From: a cyanobacterium endosymbiont of Rhopalodia gibberula
GTDB lineage: Bacteria > Cyanobacteriota > Cyanobacteriia > Cyanobacteriales > Microcystaceae
Reading direction: 5' to 3'
Assembly (NCBI RefSeq): GCF_003574135.1
Contig: NZ_AP018341.1
Coordinates: 496,001-560,000 of the forward strand
Length of the DNA stretch: 64,000 nt
Both the position numbers and the translations under genes were made by a program. Positions 60,397 through 64,000 of this stretch are shown one piece after another; positions within the stretch are counted from its first letter, which is position 1, and each line of letters opens with the position of its first letter. The notes under the pieces were generated by a model. It was not told the origin of the DNA and made no database searches. It saw only the letters and a program-made list of their open reading frames with translations.

Positions 60397-61683
60397 TTGA
60401 CTACCTCTACTCTATTCCGAAAAGTCCGATTATTAGATCCTTTCTCCAATACCGACACCATTGCTGATGTTTGGTTAACTGAAGGAAAAATTCAATCCAT
60501 TAACTCTCATATTGACTTTTTAAACCCAGATACCACTGTCATTGAAGGACAAGGATTGATTCTAGGTCCAGGTTTAGTCGAGCTTTATAGTTATAGTGGC
60601 GAACCTGGATTTGAATACCGAGAAACTTTAGCTTCTCTTGCTGCTTCAGCGATTGCTGGAGGGTTTACCCGTGTAGCTATCTTACCCGATACAATTCCAG
60701 CCATTGATACATTAGCGGCTCTATCTTTCTTACAGCAAAAATCCCAAACTTTGCAAATATCCCCTAAGCTTTATTTTTGGGGAAACTTAACTGTGGGAGG
60801 AAAAGGAAGAGAAATGACGGAACTAATAGAATTGGCAACAGGAGGAATTTTAGGATTTACCGATAGTCAAGGAATAGAGGATTTAGGGTTGTTACGACGA
60901 ATATTAGAATATATTAAACCAATAGGGAAACCAGTAGCCTTGGTTCCTGAATGTCGCTCTCTTAAAGGAAATGGAGTGATGCGTGAAGGACCTCTATCGA
61001 TTCGGTACGGACTTGTAGGAAACCCTCATATCAGTGAAACAACGGCTATTGCCACTATTTTAGAGATGGTAACTGTCATCAACACTCCTGTACATCTTAG
61101 GGGAATCTCGACCCATCGGGGAGTGGAATTAGTTGCCTTGGGGAAAGCGAAAGGAATACCCATAACTGCTAGTACATCTTGGCTGAACTTACTATTAGAT
61201 ACCCAAGATATTGCTAATTATGATCCCAATTTACGCTTAGAACCACCACTAGGGTATGTAAAAGACCGTCAAGCTCTCAAAGATGGAGTAAAACAAGGAA
61301 TTATTGACGCAATTACCGTTAATCATCGCTCTTATAATTATGAAGAGAAAACAGTCCCTTTTGCTCAAGCCCCTCCAGGAGCGATTGGGCTAGAATTAGC
61401 CTTACCACTATTATGGGAGAATTTAGTCGTTAGCGGAGAATTAACTCCTCTACAATTATGGAGAGCTTTAAGCAATAACCCTCGAAGGTGTTTAGGACAA
61501 GAGTTAACTCCTTTGAAGGTGGGACAACCGGCAGAATTAATTCTTTTTGATCCCCAAAAACTCTGGACAGTGGACTCATCTAATCTTCACTGTTTAGGGA
61601 TAAATACTTCCTGGTGGGGTCGTCAAGTTAAAGGACGGGTTGTCATGTCAATGAGGTCGCCAACTCAAAAGTCTAATGACTAA
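60397..61683 (+). CDS. dihydroorotase-like protein lacking metal ligands
   Basis: The 428-residue amidohydrolase-fold protein starts with TTG (TTSTLFRKVRLLDP); no better start is visible. It aligns with class I dihydroorotase: LGPGLVELYSYSGEPGFEYR, then AIAGGFTRVAILPDTIPAID, and later LRLEPPLGYVKDRQALKDGV. The zinc HxH reads Y64-S-Y66, the TPHH segment reads STSWLNLL, and the TDHAPH segment reads VNHRSYNY, so most metal ligands are absent. It is probably the non-catalytic dihydroorotase homologue that supports aspartate carbamoyltransferase in many bacteria (PyrC'/PyrX type), rather than the active enzyme. pyrB is not in the window. Confidence 0.8.
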   Translation: MTTSTLFRKVRLLDPFSNTDTIADVWLTEGKIQSINSHIDFLNPDTTVIEGQGLILGPGLVELYSYSGEPGFEYRETLASLAASAIAGGFTRVAILPDTIPAIDTLAALSFLQQKSQTLQISPKLYFWGNLTVGGKGREMTELIELATGGILGFTDSQGIEDLGLLRRILEYIKPIGKPVALVPECRSLKGNGVMREGPLSIRYGLVGNPHISETTAIATILEMVTVINTPVHLRGISTHRGVELVALGKAKGIPITASTSWLNLLLDTQDIANYDPNLRLEPPLGYVKDRQALKDGVKQGIIDAITVNHRSYNYEEKTVPFAQAPPGAIGLELALPLLWENLVVSGELTPLQLWRALSNNPRRCLGQELTPLKVGQPAELILFDPQKLWTVDSSNLHCLGINTSWWGRQVKGRVVMSMRSPTQKSND

Positions 61684-61684
61684 T

Positions 61685-61715
61685 AGATAACTTTGGCATG
61701 CCACTGAGGTTATCT
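61685..61715 (+). terminator. hairpin after the dihydroorotase-like gene
   Basis: AGATAAC (61685-61691) pairs with GTTATCT (61709-61715), with a self-complementary TGGCATGCCA (61694-61703) inside. It begins 2 bases after the stop codon. Plausible terminator without a T-run. Confidence 0.5.
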
Positions 61716-61967
61716 AAGAGGACTTATGTAACAATAAATACTGGGAACGCATAATTATAGCTGGCAAATAAGACACGGTTTAATGCTTAGCACTATGTAA
61801 GCAGGTGTTGTCAATATTAAAAAGCGTAAAGATAAATTGACAAATTATTCTGATAATAAGTACAGTGCAGATTCGTGTTGTGAAACCTGCTATTTTGTTT
61901 TTTATATTATCTGAATCTATAACAGAGTGGTTGGTCTAAGCTAATATTATCGGAAATTTTCACGAAG

Positions 61968-62696
61968 GTGTATCGATTAGTTATCGAATCTATCCAAACC
62001 ATAAATCAGAGTATCAGTCTAAATCCTGAACAACGGCATTATTTAAAGCGAGTTTTGAGATTAAATGACGGTGATCACTTTGTGGCAATGAACGGACAAG
62101 GTCAATCCTACCTAGCACAATTGGTAGAAAATTCGGCTCAAATTTTAGAGATTTTTAAAGAGTTAACAGAACTCCCTATTGCGGTTACTTTAATAATTGC
62201 TCTTCCTAAAGGCAATGGCTTTAACGAAATTGTTCGTTGTTGTACTGAATTAGGAGTAACGACCCTAATTCCAACCATTAGTCGGCGCACTTTGCTTAAA
62301 CCCAGTTCTTACAAACTTGAAAGATGGCGTAAAATTGCTACTGAAGCGGCCGAACAGTCGGAACGTCAAATTGTTCCTACAATCATCGAACCTATACCGT
62401 TTGAAAAACTTTTAACAAATGTAAACGGAACCGCTGTTGATCATTATATTTGTGTCCCCCGTAAGGAAGCAAAACATTTATTAACTTACTTGCCTAATTC
62501 TTCTCGAAGGTCCATAGTGATTGCCACAGGATGTGAAGGAGGTTGGACACATGAAGAAGTAGAAAAAGCTGTCACCTCTGGATTTCAACCCGTTACTCTA
62601 GGTCGTCGTATTCTCCGCGCTATAACCGCTCCCATTGTCGCTTTATCCTTAGTAACTTCTGTTATTGAACGAGAGCTTATGACAATTGAAATGTAG
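61968..62696 (+). CDS. rsmE: 16S rRNA (uracil-1498-N3)-methyltransferase
   Basis: This 242-residue SPOUT-fold methyltransferase modifies U1498 of 16S rRNA using S-adenosylmethionine. The N-terminal PUA-like part holds QRHYLKRVLRLNDGDHFVAM. The catalytic trefoil-knot part carries GNGFNEIVRCCTELGVTTLI, ATGCEGGWTHEEVE and the final LGRRILRAITAPIVALSLV knot motif. The start is GTG at 61968 with only a weak purine-rich site before it. Length is normal. It is probably transcribed alone. Confidence 0.93.
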   Translation: MYRLVIESIQTINQSISLNPEQRHYLKRVLRLNDGDHFVAMNGQGQSYLAQLVENSAQILEIFKELTELPIAVTLIIALPKGNGFNEIVRCCTELGVTTLIPTISRRTLLKPSSYKLERWRKIATEAAEQSERQIVPTIIEPIPFEKLLTNVNGTAVDHYICVPRKEAKHLLTYLPNSSRRSIVIATGCEGGWTHEEVEKAVTSGFQPVTLGRRILRAITAPIVALSLVTSVIERELMTIEM

Positions 62697-62929
62697 TTTA
62701 GAAAATCCTTAAAATTTATTAAAAGACTAATTTAACCTGAAATTTATTGTCAAGAGTTTTAATGTTAATCACTCTCTTCATACTTATCCCGCTCTGTTTT
62801 TTCTGCTACATATCCTATGTTTCTATGCTCGAGCTGATCACTGAAGCTATTTTAAGGTAATGTCCTGAGAATAAATTACTCGATTCAATGCTATGATAGG
62901 TTGAATTGTGACAGTGACTTAAAATTATT
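62697..62929. other. spacer between rsmE and the leader of the HEAT-repeat gene
   Basis: AT-rich and without a recognisable gene remnant. A TATGAT box at about 62891-62896 is a possible -10 for the downstream leader, but no matching -35 was identified. Confidence 0.3.
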
Positions 62930-63120
62930 TCCTGGTCTTAACACAACTGGCAAAAAACAACTTTGAAACTTGTTAGTGGAAAAACTAGAAATTCTTCGTC
63001 ATTGCTCTGGAAAGACAGCGAAAAGTAGCTGAAAGATACCGATGGCTTATCGGCACATGCCCGTGGACTAGTAAGGAGCCACTTCCTAGGATGAGACGGG
63101 AGTTGAACGGTTTTTTGTCT
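62930..63120 (+). ncRNA. candidate structured RNA or leader upstream of the HEAT-repeat gene
   Basis: This 190-base stretch is markedly less AT-rich than other intergenic DNA and folds locally. CCGAT-GGCTT-ATCGG is a perfect hairpin. A two-tier hairpin follows: CCCGT pairs with ACGGG, enclosing CTA/TAG and AGGA/TCCT. A TTTTTT run comes shortly after (about 63111-63116). This could be a small RNA ending at the T-run or a 5' leader that controls the downstream gene. It matches no riboswitch or housekeeping RNA (SRP RNA, RNase P RNA, tmRNA) that I could recognise by core motifs. Confidence 0.35.
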
Positions 63121-63166
63121 AGTATTGCGTAGGTTTCATGAAGCACAATGGCCTATCCTAACAACT

Positions 63167-63916
63167 ATGCACGACGACGACCTTAGCGTAATTGAAACGG
63201 CAGATCAATTTGGTGAACCATTAGATCTCTTGGACTGTGCTCGTTCTGAACTGCCGCCTCCTAACCCAGAGTTAATATTACCCCTGCTAACCGATCCAGA
63301 ACCATCACAACGGATGTTAGCAGCACGTGTGTTCTGTGAACTGCAAGACCAACGGGCGATTGCTCCTTTAATTGATCTGTTGAACGACATTTGTCCTCTG
63401 GTAAGGGTTAGTGCGGCCTACGCCTTGGGAAAAAATACTAGCCCTGATGCAGTAGAAGCATTGATTGAATTATTAAAACAGGATTGGAATGGGTATGTCC
63501 GTAAAGGTATTGTTTGGGCTTTAGGTAATGGAGGCGATCGCCGTGCATTAAATCCTCTAATTCATGCTGTTAAAACGGATATTTCAGCAGTACGTCTTTG
63601 GGCTGCTAGTAGTTTAGCTCAAATCGCTAAGCTAGAATACGAAGATGTCATAGCGACTATTGCCCCTTTGATTGAAGGGTTAAGACAGGACTGCGTAGCT
63701 GCGGTCCGTGGTAATTGCGCCTGGGCAATTGGTCAATTGTGTCGAGAGATACCCTCTAATATGGTTTATGCAACGGCAATAGATGCCTTGATTGAGGCAT
63801 TAGCCGAAGATGAAGATCTAGGCGTTAAAGATGATGCTAGAAATGCACTACTTAAGGTTGGCGATCCTAGGGGACTGCAAATGATTGAAAAACTTGAACT
63901 TGAAGGACTGATTTAA
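63167..63916 (+). CDS. HEAT-repeat protein (IaiH / phycobilin-lyase-like family)
   Basis: About 249 residues from ATG 63167 (MHDDDLSVIETADQFGEPLD). An in-frame upstream codon at 63125 adds 14 residues unlike the family. After an acidic N-terminus, about five HEAT/PBS-lyase-like repeats follow, with DPEPSQRMLAARVFCELQD, LVRVSAAYALGKN, YVRKGIVWALGNGGD, AVRLWAASSLAQIA and AVRGNCAWAIGQL. The pattern resembles the cyanobacterial HEAT protein reported to bind IscA (IaiH); phycobilin-lyase-like relatives are the alternative. If IaiH, it would serve iron-sulfur metabolism, consistent with retention. Intact. A HIP1 octamer lies inside it (63534-63541). Confidence 0.75.
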   Translation: MHDDDLSVIETADQFGEPLDLLDCARSELPPPNPELILPLLTDPEPSQRMLAARVFCELQDQRAIAPLIDLLNDICPLVRVSAAYALGKNTSPDAVEALIELLKQDWNGYVRKGIVWALGNGGDRRALNPLIHAVKTDISAVRLWAASSLAQIAKLEYEDVIATIAPLIEGLRQDCVAAVRGNCAWAIGQLCREIPSNMVYATAIDALIEALAEDEDLGVKDDARNALLKVGDPRGLQMIEKLELEGLI

Positions 63917-64000
63917 TTAATTTAAGCCGTAAAACGTAATCAAACAGTAGTGAGGCTCTCAGATTTATTAATATTTGTTAACATAGAGTTATTGATTATT
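63917..64000. other. 3' end of the window
   Basis: The last 84 bases are AT-rich and contain no feature I can support. Confidence 0.5.

Noticed and set aside
62930-63120. RNase P RNA, SRP RNA or tmRNA
   Set aside because: Core conserved motifs of each (for example GGAAGCAGCC-type SRP loop, the RNase P GAAAGTCC region) are not present.

Overview
The window looks like part of a cyanobacterial genome in advanced reductive decay. The intact genes are typical of unicellular cyanobacteria: a low-complexity-tail membrane protein next to rimP-nusA-ylxR-infB, a cyanobacterial-type SucC/SucD pair, a YSxSGEPG-type dihydroorotase-like protein, a HhoA/HtrA-type protease, a small conserved protein ending LRETLETLAY, and an AAA/WD40 protein. 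Only about 60% of the 64 kb is intact coding sequence. Very AT-rich stretches of 1 to 3.4 kb separate the genes, and several hold recognisable gene corpses, including a flavodiiron protein used for oxygen photoreduction. HIP1 (GCGATCGC), normally abundant in free-living relatives, was seen only twice. From established knowledge, this pattern fits the spheroid-body endosymbionts of rhopalodiacean diatoms (Cyanothece-like, non-photosynthetic nitrogen fixers) better than the more compact UCYN-A genome. That assignment is an inference.

Layout. 1-5.3 kb: Crp-family regulator and M61 peptidase (likely one transcript), a branched-chain aminotransferase, and a convergent histidine-kinase-like gene. 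5.3-9.2 kb: mostly decay, with three large palindromes, a dead reading frame and a ferritin-like gene. 9.2-13.4 kb: a PmbA/TldD-family gene, 1.8 kb of non-coding DNA, and alanine dehydrogenase. 13.4-20.5 kb: a graveyard with at least two pseudogenes, an AI-2E-type permease, tRNA-Ala(CGC) and a small membrane protein. 20.5-29.7 kb: leuS, rpmI-rplT, a four-carbon acid sugar kinase, a large radical SAM protein and a STAS protein. 29.7-34.8 kb: flavodiiron and glycosyltransferase pseudogenes around a UDP-glucuronate-epimerase-like gene. 34.8-43.6 kb: sucC-sucD-like pair, HlyD pseudogene, HtrA protease, TonB-like protein with tandem repeats, tRNA-Ala(GGC), M50 protease and argF. 43.6-46.2 kb: decay, including a MazG-like pseudogene. 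46.2-52.5 kb: the rimP-nusA-ylxR-infB cluster and two cyanobacterial conserved genes. 52.6-58 kb: a large unknown membrane protein divergent from a 1164-residue AAA/WD40 protein. 58.8-64 kb: sulfate adenylyltransferase, a dihydroorotase-like protein, rsmE, and a HEAT-repeat protein behind a possible structured leader.

How the genes fit together. What survives is translation and transcription (leuS, L35, L20, infB, nusA, rimP, rsmE), nitrogen and amino-acid handling (ald, argF, aminotransferase), sulfate activation, pyrimidine-related functions and membrane proteolysis. What has decayed is peripheral: photosynthetic electron protection (Flv), type I secretion (HlyD), cell-surface glycosylation and NTP house-cleaning. 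I see no intact insertion sequence, prophage, CRISPR array or defence island. The strongest unusual signals are (1) a gene-poor background full of long, perfect inverted repeats with unrelated sequences, (2) two intact genes whose expected active-site residues are missing (SucD-like and dihydroorotase-like), and (3) pseudogenes that can still be read across frameshifts.
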